Source: Chitinispirillaceae bacterium (GTDB taxonomy: Bacteria > Fibrobacterota > Chitinivibrionia > Chitinivibrionales > Chitinispirillaceae). Taken from it: a stretch of 43,282 bases of DNA. Below are positions 24,388-33,024 of this stretch, one piece after another. Location: NCBI GenBank assembly GCA_016930275.1, contig JAFGHA010000234.1, positions 1-43,282 on the forward strand, in the 5' to 3' direction. Made by a program: the position numbers and the translations under genes. Every line of letters begins with the position of its first letter. Position 1 is the stretch's first letter. The notes beneath the pieces are model-generated. The model was not told where the DNA came from, ran no database searches, and saw only the letters and a program-made list of their open reading frames with translations.

Positions 24388-25995
24388 CTACTTCCCATTA
24401 CTCCCGAATTTTTTAAGATCACGACAAAACTTTTTTTGATGGCAGGAACACCCCAGAACATCGATAAGTCTCTTTTGTATAGCATCATCGATACGTGTAG
24501 TGTTAGAAAGCAGGAACACATCTCCTGACCTTGTATAAGCCGTCATAAGTAGGTTGTACTCATCTGCATAAAGAGTGCGTAACGTCCAGCCGTGCTCTCC
24601 GGATTTTATTTTGAACGTCACCTTCTCCGGCGATTTCTCATACCGTACAAGCTCAATAGTATCCGGCAACGGTGTACGAACAGGGAACAGGTAACTATAC
24701 CATAAAGCAATTGTGCCGTCATTTCCACAATGTCGATATGCTTCCCTGACCAGTTCTTTCTGAGATGCAGGACAATCACAGGTGTATGACCATGGAAGGC
24801 ATGGACTGCAGGCGCCGGACTCTATCAAATAGTAACTGTTGATATAGGCAATCCAGGCAGCAGTATTTTCAGGTTCGCTGGTGACCACCTCATCAAACAG
24901 TTTTTTCGCACCTTTGATATATCTGTAAATTGTTGGATAGACAATTTTTTCAAAGTACCCGATTCGGTCCATCACCTGCAATATCCGACGCTGCAGAGAA
25001 TCATTCTTTCTGAATTCCTGATAATTATCGACACGATAGTAATCTTCAGATCTGAATCCCTTATGTAACCCGTACGTTGTTTTAAACAGGTATTGTTCAT
25101 CGGATTTCAGATTCGGAAGAACTTTCTTTTCATAATAAAGGCGTTCAAATGATCCGGGAGCATCCATCTGGATTCCTTTAACAGGCGCCAGATTCGCGAA
25201 AAATTGTGCAGCCTGCAGTTTTTCCGCATTCTCCTTACATGGAGTGGTAAGAAACTTCTCATATCTGAGCATATCCGCAAAGATCTTAAAGTCAATGAAA
25301 TGAAGAGCTATGTCATTATTGAGTGCGGGAGTAAACGAGGTAAAGTGCCAGCTGATCCTCTTCTCTTTGATTTCATATTCCGATGGAGATGTTGCGGCTA
25401 ACACCTGTTTTTTATCAATATTTTCGGAAAAATGTATCGTCACATTCACCTCGTCAATTTTTTCGGGCCAGTTTTTAGATGAATTCATATTATAGTAGAG
25501 GGTTTTCTCCCACCGGTATCCGGAATTACCGAAGCCGGAAACAGTATGATAAATCAATTTGACGACATTTTTGCCGGGATTGAATCCGCAGGTCCAACCG
25601 TACCAATAGTGCGTATCGGTTCGTATTGAACGACCTTTCGGTCTATCCGTTTCCTTCTGATTCACACCATTAAGGCTCAGTGTGAAGTCATAAATGGTAC
25701 CGGTATCTCGTCCTCGACCACTAAGAGCCGCAATGTGGTGAGGAAAACCTATTTTTTTCTTCACCATTTCCTTTGTCGGATTGATTATCTCGAAAACCGC
25801 TTCTACTCTGCAAGGGCTTCCATAGTATATATCCACATTTTCACTTTTCATATAAACCTCCCCGGCATCAAAGGGTGATAGCGAATACCCCGGAAATGAC
25901 GGTGGAGCCACGTCCGCAAAAAGGCCGGTGCCGATCCGGCTACTCAACACCAGCGACAGCAACAGCAACAGCAAAGGAATGTTAAATCTGATCAT
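24388..25995 (-). CDS. Secreted 535-residue protein, DUF4424-like N-terminus
   Basis: A signal peptide (PLLLLLLSLVLSS) is followed by a beta-rich part starting ADVAPPSFPGYSLSPF and containing YYGSPCRVEAVFEIINP. This resembles DUF4424-type exported domains (N-terminal DVA-x-P and immunoglobulin-like strands). The second half is helical and charged. It contains a Cys cluster SGACSPCLPWSYTCDCP and ends with GCSCHQKKFC, which could form disulfides or bind metal after export. I do not recognise an enzyme. The gene overlaps the zinc-ribbon gene by four bases (ATGA) and looks AT-richer than flanking regions. It is the largest member of the operon and probably its functional centre. Confidence 0.6.
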   Translation of the reverse strand: MIRFNIPLLLLLLSLVLSSRIGTGLFADVAPPSFPGYSLSPFDAGEVYMKSENVDIYYGSPCRVEAVFEIINPTKEMVKKKIGFPHHIAALSGRGRDTGTIYDFTLSLNGVNQKETDRPKGRSIRTDTHYWYGWTCGFNPGKNVVKLIYHTVSGFGNSGYRWEKTLYYNMNSSKNWPEKIDEVNVTIHFSENIDKKQVLAATSPSEYEIKEKRISWHFTSFTPALNNDIALHFIDFKIFADMLRYEKFLTTPCKENAEKLQAAQFFANLAPVKGIQMDAPGSFERLYYEKKVLPNLKSDEQYLFKTTYGLHKGFRSEDYYRVDNYQEFRKNDSLQRRILQVMDRIGYFEKIVYPTIYRYIKGAKKLFDEVVTSEPENTAAWIAYINSYYLIESGACSPCLPWSYTCDCPASQKELVREAYRHCGNDGTIALWYSYLFPVRTPLPDTIELVRYEKSPEKVTFKIKSGEHGWTLRTLYADEYNLLMTAYTRSGDVFLLSNTTRIDDAIQKRLIDVLGCSCHQKKFCRDLKKFGSNGK

Positions 25996-26228
25996 GAAGC
26001 TACCTTTTCCATTCTGATGAGTATGTTGAATTTTCGGATTGTTGCCGGTGTTTTTTTCCGGTCATATATAGATACGACAACATTCACCGTTTCATTACAC
26101 TCGCTGTTGTCGCAAATGCGGTATGTTTCCTTTTGCGTAACATGCATTTCTATTACACTACTTTTGCATTCAGCGCAAACGGTTTCAATTTCATTCATTT
26201 CGGTGTAGTACATTCCAAACACCGGCAT
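25992..26228 (-). CDS. Small zinc-ribbon protein
   Basis: The frame reads back to 26315, but its first part would run through a strong terminator hairpin at 26275-26310. The start is therefore placed at the ATG at 26228 (78 residues); ATGs at 26213 and 26198 are also possible. The core is ETVCAECKSSVIEMHV...YRICDNSECNE, two Cys pairs (C-x2-C and C-x4-C) spaced like a zinc ribbon. No signal peptide is present, so the protein is probably cytoplasmic, unlike its exported partner. A TATTAT hexamer overlaps the 26228 ATG, which would favour one of the later starts if it is the -10 element. The four-base overlap with the next gene indicates translational coupling. Confidence 0.55.
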   Translation of the reverse strand: MPVFGMYYTEMNEIETVCAECKSSVIEMHVTQKETYRICDNSECNETVNVVVSIYDRKKTPATIRKFNILIRMEKVAS

Positions 26229-26274
26229 AATAGACCATTTATTTTGAATAACATCATTACCCGAAAATTTTCGC

Positions 26275-26310
26275 AAACAGGGCCGTCCGGTCTCCCGTAC
26301 GGCCCTGTTT
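26275..26310 (-). terminator. Strong hairpin between clpV and zinc-ribbon gene
   Basis: AAACAGGGCCGT (26275-26286) and ACGGCCCTGTTT (26299-26310) form a perfect 12-base stem with a 12-base loop. It lies about 65 bases beyond the clpV stop and can terminate the T6SS transcript, with TTTGCGAAAATTTT following on the minus strand. On the plus strand it ends in GTTTT. Confidence 0.65.
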
Positions 26311-26326
26311 TCCATAAATCATGTAA

Positions 26327-26347
26327 GGGCGTTCGATCCGAACGCCC
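26327..26347. repeat. Perfect palindrome GGGCGTTCG/CGAACGCCC
   Basis: Nine-base arms with a three-base loop (ATC) lie 28 bases beyond the clpV stop. The core matches the palindromes near 22666-22695 and 34627-34658. Together with the hairpin at 26275-26310 it forms a tandem of two stem-loops at the end of the T6SS operon. Confidence 0.55.
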
Positions 26348-26374
26348 CAGGCGATGTAAACAACTCGACACTAC

Positions 26375-29131
26375 TTACGCCGGAGTCTCCGACGCGATCT
26401 CCTCTTCGGCGGCTTCGTCATTTGCCGTGGCTGCAGGTTCATCCTCCACCAGTTCGCCCTCTTCCGTAAAGATGATCTCGAAATCACCCTCTTCGGTGGC
26501 ACCGATATGAAGATGGGTATAATTCTTGTCCTCCTCACCCAGATGCAGCAGCAGCTGCCGTGAAATACCCGGCAACAGCGACTGGTCGATCACGGCATCG
26601 GCATTGCGGGCACCCGCCTCAATCGCGGTACAGCTCTCGGCGATCTGATCGATAAGTGTAGGAGAACAGCTGAACGTAATCCCGTGAGCGTTTTTGATCC
26701 GCCGCGCGATCTTGTCGAGCTTGAGCGCCACGACACCGCGCATGACTTCCTTGAGAAGCGGACGGAACGGGACGATTTTTGCCCGGGCCAGGAGCGCCGG
26801 CTGAAAATGCGCGGACAGCTGCGGACGGATCGCCTCGATGAGTTCACCATCCGAAGGTTGTGGTGCAGGCACCGGTTTTCCGTCCTCTCCTTCAATCTCC
26901 CGGGTGCAGAGGTCGACCAGCGTGTCGGAAGCGAGGTTCGAGGTCATGATGATGAGTGTGTTGCGGAAATTGATTTCCCGTCCTTCGCCATCGCGCATGA
27001 AGCCTTTATCGAACACCTGATAAAAAAGGTTCATTACCTCGAGATGCGCTTTTTCCACCTCGTCAAGAATCACCACCGAATACGGTTTCTGCCGTACCGC
27101 CTCGGTCAGGATACCGCCTTCTCCGTACCCGACGTATCCCGGAGGCGACCCCTTGAGTTGGGAGATGGTATGTTTTTCCTGGTATTCCGACATATTTATA
27201 ACCGTCATGAATTTCTCGCCGCCGAACAGGGTATCGGCAAGCGCGAGCGCGCACTCGGTTTTTCCCACACCCGAAGGACCGGTAAAGAGAAATACCCCGA
27301 TCGGTGCATCCGGATTGCCCATGCCGGTTTTACTCGACCTGATGGTATTGGCGAGTTCGGCAATGGCACTGTCCTGCCCGAGCACTCGCTGGCTGAGCCG
27401 GTCTTCAAGTTCGAGCAGCGCGGTCGCCTCATCCTTCATCATCGACCCAATCGGAATTCCGGTCCAGTCGGCGATCACCTGCGCGCACACGCTTGATGAC
27501 ACATGCGAAAATACCATCGGCGTTTCGCCCTGCACCGCTTCGAGGTCGGCCATGGCCGTTTCCACCGCCTTGGTTTTCTTCTCGATATCAGCATCGGACG
27601 CTTCCGCTTCACGCGCTGCCACCAGTTCATCCTGCAGCTTGAGTACCACTTCGGCCAGTTCCTTTTCCTTTTCCCATTTCCCGGTGAGTTCCGTGATTTC
27701 GTTCTTCAGCGCTTCGGTCCGCTCGTTGCATCCGCTGATTTTCTCATCGTCAATCGCGATACCCGCTTCGCGATCCTTGAGCATCGTCTTCATCTCGAGT
27801 TCCGCGTTGAGCAATGCCCGTTCGGCGATATCAAGCTGTGCCGGTTTGGTGCACTGACTCATTTTTACCCGCGCGCAGGCTGTATCGAGCACATCCACCG
27901 CCTTGTCGGGAAGCTGTCTGCCGCTGATATACCGGTGTGAATAGGATACCGCCGCGAGGATGCCGTCGTAGGCGATCCTGACACCGTGATGTTTTTCGTA
28001 ACTTTTCGCGATACCCCGCATCATGATGCTGCAGATCTCTTCGGTGGGCTCTTCTATTTTCACGAGCTGGAACCGTCGGGCAAGAGCCGGATCTTTTTCG
28101 AAATATTTACGGTATTCCGACCAGGTGGTCGCGGCAAGCGTCCGCAGTTCCCCGCGTGCAAGTGCCGGTTTGAGCAGATTAGCCGCATCGTTCTGCCCGG
28201 CGCTACCGCCGGCACCGATGAGTGTATGTGCTTCGTCGATGAATAGAATCGTCGGTTTGGGACTGTTCTTGATGGCATCGATCACGTTTTTGAGGCGCTT
28301 CTCGAATTCTCCCTTGACACTGGCTCCTGCCTGCAGAAGCCCCAGATCAAGACCCCAGAGATCAACATTCTTTAGATGTTCCGGCACATCACCCGCGGCG
28401 ATCCGCAGGGCAAGACCTTCGACGATGGCGGTTTTTCCCACACCCGCCTCACCGACCAGAATCGGATTATTTTTTCGGCGACGATTGAGAATATCGAGCG
28501 CCTGACGGATTTCATCGTCGCGGCCGAGAATCGGATCGATTTTTCCCGCCTTCGCCTGTTCCGTGAAATTGGTGCAGAACTGGGTGAGCACTTCGAGTCC
28601 CGCTTCGGGGGTCATGCCGCTTCCGGGAGCTCCTCCCGGTTGACTTCCGCCGGCAGTGTATTCCGACGAAGCCGCAACGATCTGCATCAGGTCTTTTTTC
28701 AGGGTATCGACGTCGATATCCCGCAGCGCCTCGGAAGACGCGGTGGTACCGAGTTTGCTTTTTTCGAGCGCCGCCACGAACAGGACACCGGAAGTGATAT
28801 GCGGCAGACTGTAATTGAGTGAGGAAAGTGTCCAGGCGAGTTCGATCGCCTCGAGCAGCGGAGGTGAAAACGACGGTTTACCGGTATTGCCCGTCTGAAT
28901 CGTTTCGAGATCGACCTTGATTCCCTTTTTGACATAAGCGACATCGATTCCGTAATGATGCAGGATAAGCTGCACGTCGATGTTCTGCATGTCGACAAGC
29001 TCGTTGAACAGATGTTCCCAGCGGACTTCATAGTTGCCGCGGCTGACGCAGAACCCGACAGCCCCTTCAAGCGCCTTGGTACAGGTTGGATTGAGACGCT
29101 GCAGCAGTGAACGAATGTCTTTGACGATCAT
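26375..29131 (-). CDS. clpV: T6SS sheath-recycling ATPase ClpV (TssH)
   Basis: The 918-residue protein is a ClpV-type AAA+ unfoldase that disassembles the contracted T6SS sheath in the cytoplasm. The N-terminus (SLLQRLNPTCTKALEGAVGFC) is typical of ClpV rather than ClpB. The first nucleotide domain has Walker A GEAGVGKT (227-234) and Walker B LFIDE (296-300). A coiled-coil region spans about 440-535, and the second domain has Walker A GPSGVGKT (618-625) and Walker B VVILDE (686-691), with the pore segment GSPPGYVGYGEGG. Residues after about 880 form an acidic tail (EEGELVEDEPAATANDEAAEEE). AAGGAG precedes the ATG. It is the last gene behind tssE, tssF and tssG, 59 bases after tssG. Confidence 0.95.
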   Translation of the reverse strand: MIVKDIRSLLQRLNPTCTKALEGAVGFCVSRGNYEVRWEHLFNELVDMQNIDVQLILHHYGIDVAYVKKGIKVDLETIQTGNTGKPSFSPPLLEAIELAWTLSSLNYSLPHITSGVLFVAALEKSKLGTTASSEALRDIDVDTLKKDLMQIVAASSEYTAGGSQPGGAPGSGMTPEAGLEVLTQFCTNFTEQAKAGKIDPILGRDDEIRQALDILNRRRKNNPILVGEAGVGKTAIVEGLALRIAAGDVPEHLKNVDLWGLDLGLLQAGASVKGEFEKRLKNVIDAIKNSPKPTILFIDEAHTLIGAGGSAGQNDAANLLKPALARGELRTLAATTWSEYRKYFEKDPALARRFQLVKIEEPTEEICSIMMRGIAKSYEKHHGVRIAYDGILAAVSYSHRYISGRQLPDKAVDVLDTACARVKMSQCTKPAQLDIAERALLNAELEMKTMLKDREAGIAIDDEKISGCNERTEALKNEITELTGKWEKEKELAEVVLKLQDELVAAREAEASDADIEKKTKAVETAMADLEAVQGETPMVFSHVSSSVCAQVIADWTGIPIGSMMKDEATALLELEDRLSQRVLGQDSAIAELANTIRSSKTGMGNPDAPIGVFLFTGPSGVGKTECALALADTLFGGEKFMTVINMSEYQEKHTISQLKGSPPGYVGYGEGGILTEAVRQKPYSVVILDEVEKAHLEVMNLFYQVFDKGFMRDGEGREINFRNTLIIMTSNLASDTLVDLCTREIEGEDGKPVPAPQPSDGELIEAIRPQLSAHFQPALLARAKIVPFRPLLKEVMRGVVALKLDKIARRIKNAHGITFSCSPTLIDQIAESCTAIEAGARNADAVIDQSLLPGISRQLLLHLGEEDKNYTHLHIGATEEGDFEIIFTEEGELVEDEPAATANDEAAEEEIASETPA

Positions 29132-29190
29132 GGGTTTCGTCTCCTTCTGTAAATTATTGTTGCGGTGAAACCATTATATTTAAGCAATTA

Positions 29191-30132
29191 TCATCGAATA
29201 ACGATGGACTGAATATCGGTCATCCCTTCGGAAGTACCTAAGGAGGATGTTTCGCCGAGCCGTGTCTCGCCGGCCCCGAGTACCACCGGAATCAATTCGA
29301 TGCTCTGCAACTGCACCTCGATGTCATACTCGAGCGGATCGGACAGATAAGAGGCGATCACCTCTTTCATATCGGCGATATTGTCGGTCCCCGGAAGAAA
29401 CTGTTCATACACCGTACGACCGAGCGGACCGACGGTCACTCTGAATTTTCCACCCCGGTCGAAATACGACGTACCGAGAATGGTCGCCTGACCGAGCGGA
29501 GTATCGGTACCGATCGGCTTCACATTCCGCAACGGTGCCCAGCGCGAAGCGAATTCGGTGATCCGGACCGGTATCCCTTCAAAATAATCGGTGAGCAGCG
29601 TTCGCAAGCCCGCGGCGCTGCGCGCCGATTTGGAAAGTATTCCGCAATAGGCGAGAAGCCGCATTTTTTTTCGGCTTTTGGCGGAATCAACGCCGCAGAG
29701 CAGCGCAATCTTGCGGGTAAACGAATCGGAACCGTCGGCAGTAAAGTTAAACAGGAAATGATACTTTTTCCAGGCCCGGTAGAACAGGGTATATATGCGA
29801 TTATTAAAAATCGTCAGGAAGTCATACAGCGGTTCAGCGCTTTCGGTATGCGTCGAAAGGTATTCGGAAAAATAGATAGGTAACGGAGAGGTGACCCCCA
29901 CCAGCCCCATGAACGACAGAACGAACGTCACGACGTCATCGTCGGACCTGATCGAGGCGATATCGTTGGGAGGAAAGGCGATTGACTTATCGGGAGCGAA
30001 CCTGATTCTTCCGCTTTCAAGTGGTCGCGGATTTCCGGTCTTTCGCTGGAGGTATTCTTCCAGCAGCCCGACCGCCCGGAAGAAGTTGAAGTCATGCGCC
30101 TCGGTACACAGTCGTTCAATCAGATCGGACAT
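29191..30132 (-). CDS. tssG: T6SS baseplate protein TssG
   Basis: The 313-residue protein matches TssG (ImpH/VasB), a wedge component of the T6SS baseplate that binds TssF and TssK. Recognisable parts are LCTEAHDFNFFRAVGLLE near the N-terminus, RIRFAPDKSIAFPPNDIASI, FMGLVGVTSPLPIYFSEYL (the classic G-L-x-G-x-x-G-x-L-P motif) and LLTDYFEGIPVRITEF. Length is typical. The start overlaps the end of tssF by 13 bases, with AGGGG about seven bases before the ATG, so the two are translationally coupled. The 1:2 TssG:TssF complex formed in other systems fits this arrangement. Confidence 0.93.
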   Translation of the reverse strand: MSDLIERLCTEAHDFNFFRAVGLLEEYLQRKTGNPRPLESGRIRFAPDKSIAFPPNDIASIRSDDDVVTFVLSFMGLVGVTSPLPIYFSEYLSTHTESAEPLYDFLTIFNNRIYTLFYRAWKKYHFLFNFTADGSDSFTRKIALLCGVDSAKSRKKMRLLAYCGILSKSARSAAGLRTLLTDYFEGIPVRITEFASRWAPLRNVKPIGTDTPLGQATILGTSYFDRGGKFRVTVGPLGRTVYEQFLPGTDNIADMKEVIASYLSDPLEYDIEVQLQSIELIPVVLGAGETRLGETSSLGTSEGMTDIQSIVIR

Positions 30133-31865
30133 TGCCTGCCCCTGAGAGAATTCCAGCGAATTTCCTTTCCCGACGGCCGGCCGATGATCACCAGCTCAAG
30201 AAAGGAATTGATCGATACATATTGCGCGAGAAACTCCTTGAGCACCTCCCCGAAGAGGAACATATCGCCGCTGTCAACAAACTCGGCCTCCTGCAGCGAA
30301 ACGGCGTATTCGATCCCCCGAACGATACTCCCGCCCAGCAGCGCTTCAACCGGCCTGATTTCGACCTGTGCAATCGCTTCGATCCTTCGCGAACGGCCTT
30401 CGCTGTGCGTCCACTCATAGAGTTTGAGAAATGCCTTGAGACTCTCCGCCGATGAGAGTGATGCGTAGGTGGCTCCCAGATGAGACAGAAACACCCAGAG
30501 ATACTCTTCTCCCGGAGGCGGTTGAAAAGGAAGTGTCGGCCGGGTGATGTTGGTGAACATCACGAAATCGGGAAAATCCTGCCCACCGCGGGTGATACTT
30601 CCGTCACGCAACTCTTCACGAGGAAGAACACCATTGGTGCACCATGCCTCGATCGACAGATTTTCCTCGAGAAGTACCCCTTCCTCGGCCTGTCTGCCGC
30701 CAATCGTGAGAAAGAGTTCACGCTGGTTGTCGAGTCCCTGACGATAGTGGGTGGTATAGGTTCTGACTCCCGGCTTACCGATCGATTTGAATGTATGAAA
30801 CGGCTCGTAGACGTACCGTTCACCGCTTTTACGGTCTACTCCGGCTACCGATATGATACTGTGCGTCGTGACCGAAGGAGCACTGGAATCCGCCCGCACC
30901 AGATATTCGATCGCCCGACCGGTATTGACCACCGGTTCGGTATCGTGGCGGAACATATTCACTGCGGGAGCACAGTGCAGCCGGAAATTCTCCATACCGA
31001 AAGGTTTATTTTCCGGCAAATTACAGTCGAGTTTCAGCCCTACGGAAAACCGCGATGGAGGCGGATCGAGCGGTGCGACCGCTTCGAAACCTTTGAAATC
31101 AAGAAAAAGGAACTTTTCCGGATACACGAAATATTCAAGCAGCAGCTCATACCCGCGGAATGCGCGGGAATCACCCTGCAACAGCGCCTCTTCTCTGCCG
31201 AACCCGCCGGGAGTGATCAGGTTTTGGGGATCGAGCGGCGTTACCGAAGCTCCGTCATCAAGAATGACCTCCGCTCCGACGACATGCCGGGCAAGCATCT
31301 CATGCAGGGCGAGTGCGGTGGGGAGTTCCGCATGAAGATACATGCGCAGCGGATTGAGGGAGAGACTCTGCCACTTCACCCCACTGTCAATCTCAAAGGT
31401 GAACGTGAGGGTGGCTTTTCCCCGCGAATCGACTTTCTTGTTCAGATTCAGAAGCGATATCGGGTTGAGAAGAATATCGCTGGTGGTCATGAATTTGCAC
31501 ACCACCGCATCCGATCCTACCGGATTTGAGAGCAGTTCCGATCCTCGCGGCAATGTCCGGGTCTCCTGAAGATGCCCCTTGCGCGGGCGGCATTCAATTA
31601 TCGTGAGCGACGGTACCGTATGATGGAAATGGGGCCAGAGCAGATTGATAAGCCCTTCGGTCAGTTCCGGAAAAGAATCATCGAGTTTTTCCCGGATTCT
31701 TCCGGCAAGAAACGCGAAGCCCTCAAACAACCGTTCGACATACGGATCACGGTCACCCACGGCATCAATATTGAGAAATTGTGCCCGATCGGGATGCGCA
31801 CGCGCAAATTCTTTTCCCGAATCGTAAAGGTACCGCAACTCTTCCTCATAGTATTTTTCGATCAT
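30120..31865 (-). CDS. tssF: T6SS baseplate protein TssF
   Basis: The 581-residue protein matches TssF (ImpG/VasA), the second baseplate wedge protein. It starts with YYEEELRYLYDSGKEFARAHPDRAQFL, continues with RLFEGFAFLAGRIREKLDDSFPELTEGLINLLWPHF and PSLTIIECRP, all characteristic of the family, and has the usual length of about 580-600 residues. The middle carries LPRGSELLSNPV. No clear ribosome site precedes the ATG. A 227-base gap with a GC-rich inverted repeat separates it from tssE, which is unusual for these usually tight genes. The gene overlaps tssG by 13 bases. Identification is secure. Confidence 0.94.
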   Translation of the reverse strand: MIEKYYEEELRYLYDSGKEFARAHPDRAQFLNIDAVGDRDPYVERLFEGFAFLAGRIREKLDDSFPELTEGLINLLWPHFHHTVPSLTIIECRPRKGHLQETRTLPRGSELLSNPVGSDAVVCKFMTTSDILLNPISLLNLNKKVDSRGKATLTFTFEIDSGVKWQSLSLNPLRMYLHAELPTALALHEMLARHVVGAEVILDDGASVTPLDPQNLITPGGFGREEALLQGDSRAFRGYELLLEYFVYPEKFLFLDFKGFEAVAPLDPPPSRFSVGLKLDCNLPENKPFGMENFRLHCAPAVNMFRHDTEPVVNTGRAIEYLVRADSSAPSVTTHSIISVAGVDRKSGERYVYEPFHTFKSIGKPGVRTYTTHYRQGLDNQRELFLTIGGRQAEEGVLLEENLSIEAWCTNGVLPREELRDGSITRGGQDFPDFVMFTNITRPTLPFQPPPGEEYLWVFLSHLGATYASLSSAESLKAFLKLYEWTHSEGRSRRIEAIAQVEIRPVEALLGGSIVRGIEYAVSLQEAEFVDSGDMFLFGEVLKEFLAQYVSINSFLELVIIGRPSGKEIRWNSLRGRQCPI

Positions 31866-31950
31866 TGGGTTATTCCAGTTTCATCTTTTTACGTTGTCTC
31901 TGAGCCTGGGTAAACTTCGTAAACCAGTATTTCATTTCACTACTTTCCAT

Positions 31951-32028
31951 TAACCCCTCTCCCTGCCGTTGCCTTCGCCGTTACTCCGCGGTCCCCCGCC
32001 TGCGGTGGAGGGATAAAGAGTGGGGGCA
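31951..32028. repeat. GC-rich imperfect inverted repeat between tssE and tssF
   Basis: CCCCTCTCCCT on the left is roughly complementary to AGGGATAAAGAGTGGGG on the right, enclosing a CCGC/GCGG inner stem. It resembles degenerate copies of CCCTCTCCC-type intergenic palindromes. A hairpin here could lower or separate expression of tssF from tssE. The gap contains no convincing gene. Confidence 0.4.
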
Positions 32029-32092
32029 GTGTTTGAAGGCATACCGGTTACCAAATACTGTTTCATAGCATACGTCAGTAACTCTCTACCAT

Positions 32093-32512
32093 TTAATCCG
32101 GTCGTTTCCATGGAGCTATCGATGAATTTCCCATACTGGTGAAGGTCGTCTGAAACCGCACCATCCCGCCGCCTTTGAGTTCACCCGAAATGATAAACAT
32201 CAACTTGAATTTATCCCCTTCGGCATCTTTCGGCAGCACCTTCACCCGCTGCATCCGCGGCTCGTACGTCTCCACCGCCCGTTTGATGGCCGCCTGCAGT
32301 TCCTCAATACCATGAGGCATTTTCCTGTATATCTCCGAAATATCAGGGAGTCCGTAGTCCTTCAGGTGGGTGATACTTCCTTCACGGGTATTGAACATAC
32401 GGTTGAGATGATCCATGAGCGATATGATACGACGGTTCTTCACCGGTACTGCATCGATCGGTGTATTATCGAGGAAATGACCTGTAAGGCTCTCAAACAA
32501 CCCCTGTTGCAT
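32093..32512 (-). CDS. tssE: T6SS baseplate protein TssE (gp25-like)
   Basis: The 139-residue protein matches TssE, the homologue of phage T4 gp25 that starts sheath polymerisation on the baseplate. It begins with the typical QQGLFESLTGHFL, followed by SLMDHLNRMFNTREGSITHLKDYGLPDISEIY, the family hallmark, and a C-terminal beta part with AIKRAVETYEPRMQRVKV and FIISGEL. Length is typical. GGAAG lies directly before the ATG and a good sigma-70-like promoter lies at 32545-32573, so tssE is the first gene of the operon. Upstream genes run the other way and do not belong to T6SS. Confidence 0.93.
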   Translation of the reverse strand: MQQGLFESLTGHFLDNTPIDAVPVKNRRIISLMDHLNRMFNTREGSITHLKDYGLPDISEIYRKMPHGIEELQAAIKRAVETYEPRMQRVKVLPKDAEGDKFKLMFIISGELKGGGMVRFQTTFTSMGNSSIAPWKRPD

Positions 32513-32544
32513 TACTTCCGTGCTCCTGATGAAGAGGATACTAA

Positions 32545-32573
32545 AATATAATACTGTAATCGATGATTCCCAA
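32545..32573 (-). promoter_or_regulatory. Promoter of the tssE-tssF-tssG-clpV operon
   Basis: On the minus strand TTGGGA (32568-32573) and TATATT (32545-32550) are spaced by 17 bases, matching the sigma-70 consensus at four and five of six positions. The predicted transcription start falls about 25 bases before the tssE ATG. Confidence 0.55.
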
Positions 32574-32751
32574 TCCGGCAGTTACCGTTCGGACCGATGA
32601 AAGCAGGTGCATAACATTTTTTAACCCGGTCTTAAACCATCTTCCGGAAATCAGAGAATACCCTCTTCGTAGGGACTGCGGCCAACAAGGTGAAATGGCG
32701 GTAACTGAAACCGGAATAGTATTTTATTTATAAATGTACCCCGGAGGATAA

Positions 32752-33024
32752 ATGCCTGTTATCTCCATGTTCTTCGGTATTTTAATCAGAATGTTTTTTA
32801 AAGATACCGAAAAACATCATACTCCCCACATTCATGCTGATTATCAGGGAAAGGTAGCCGTCTATTCTATTCCCGATGGTGAACTCCTCGCAGGTGAGCT
32901 GCCTCCAAACAAGCATAAACTGGTAGTGGCATGGATTGAAATACACCGCGACGATCTGCTTACCGACTGGCAAATGGCGGTCAATGGAAAAACGCCGTTC
33001 CCCATCAAAGGACTCGATCAGTGA
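32752..33024 (+). CDS. DUF4160-domain small protein
   Basis: The 90-residue protein matches DUF4160, with FFKDTEKHHTPHIHADYQGKVAVYSI and WIEIHRDDLLTDW as signatures; the H-x-x-P-H-x-H motif could bind a metal. Members occur next to DUF2442 genes, as here, and this pairing has been predicted as a toxin-antitoxin-like module, though no activity is established to my knowledge. GGAGGA lies just before the ATG, a near-perfect ribosome site. It overlaps the following gene by four bases (GTGA). Confidence 0.82.
   Translation: MPVISMFFGILIRMFFKDTEKHHTPHIHADYQGKVAVYSIPDGELLAGELPPNKHKLVVAWIEIHRDDLLTDWQMAVNGKTPFPIKGLDQ

Noticed and set aside
26229..26315. N-terminal extension of the zinc-ribbon gene to 26315
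   Set aside because: It would read through the 12-base-pair terminator hairpin at 26275-26310 and lacks a ribosome site.
31881..31934. 17-codon leader peptide upstream of tssF
   Set aside because: It has a passable ribosome site (GGAAAG), but it ends before tssF without coupling and is too short to support.
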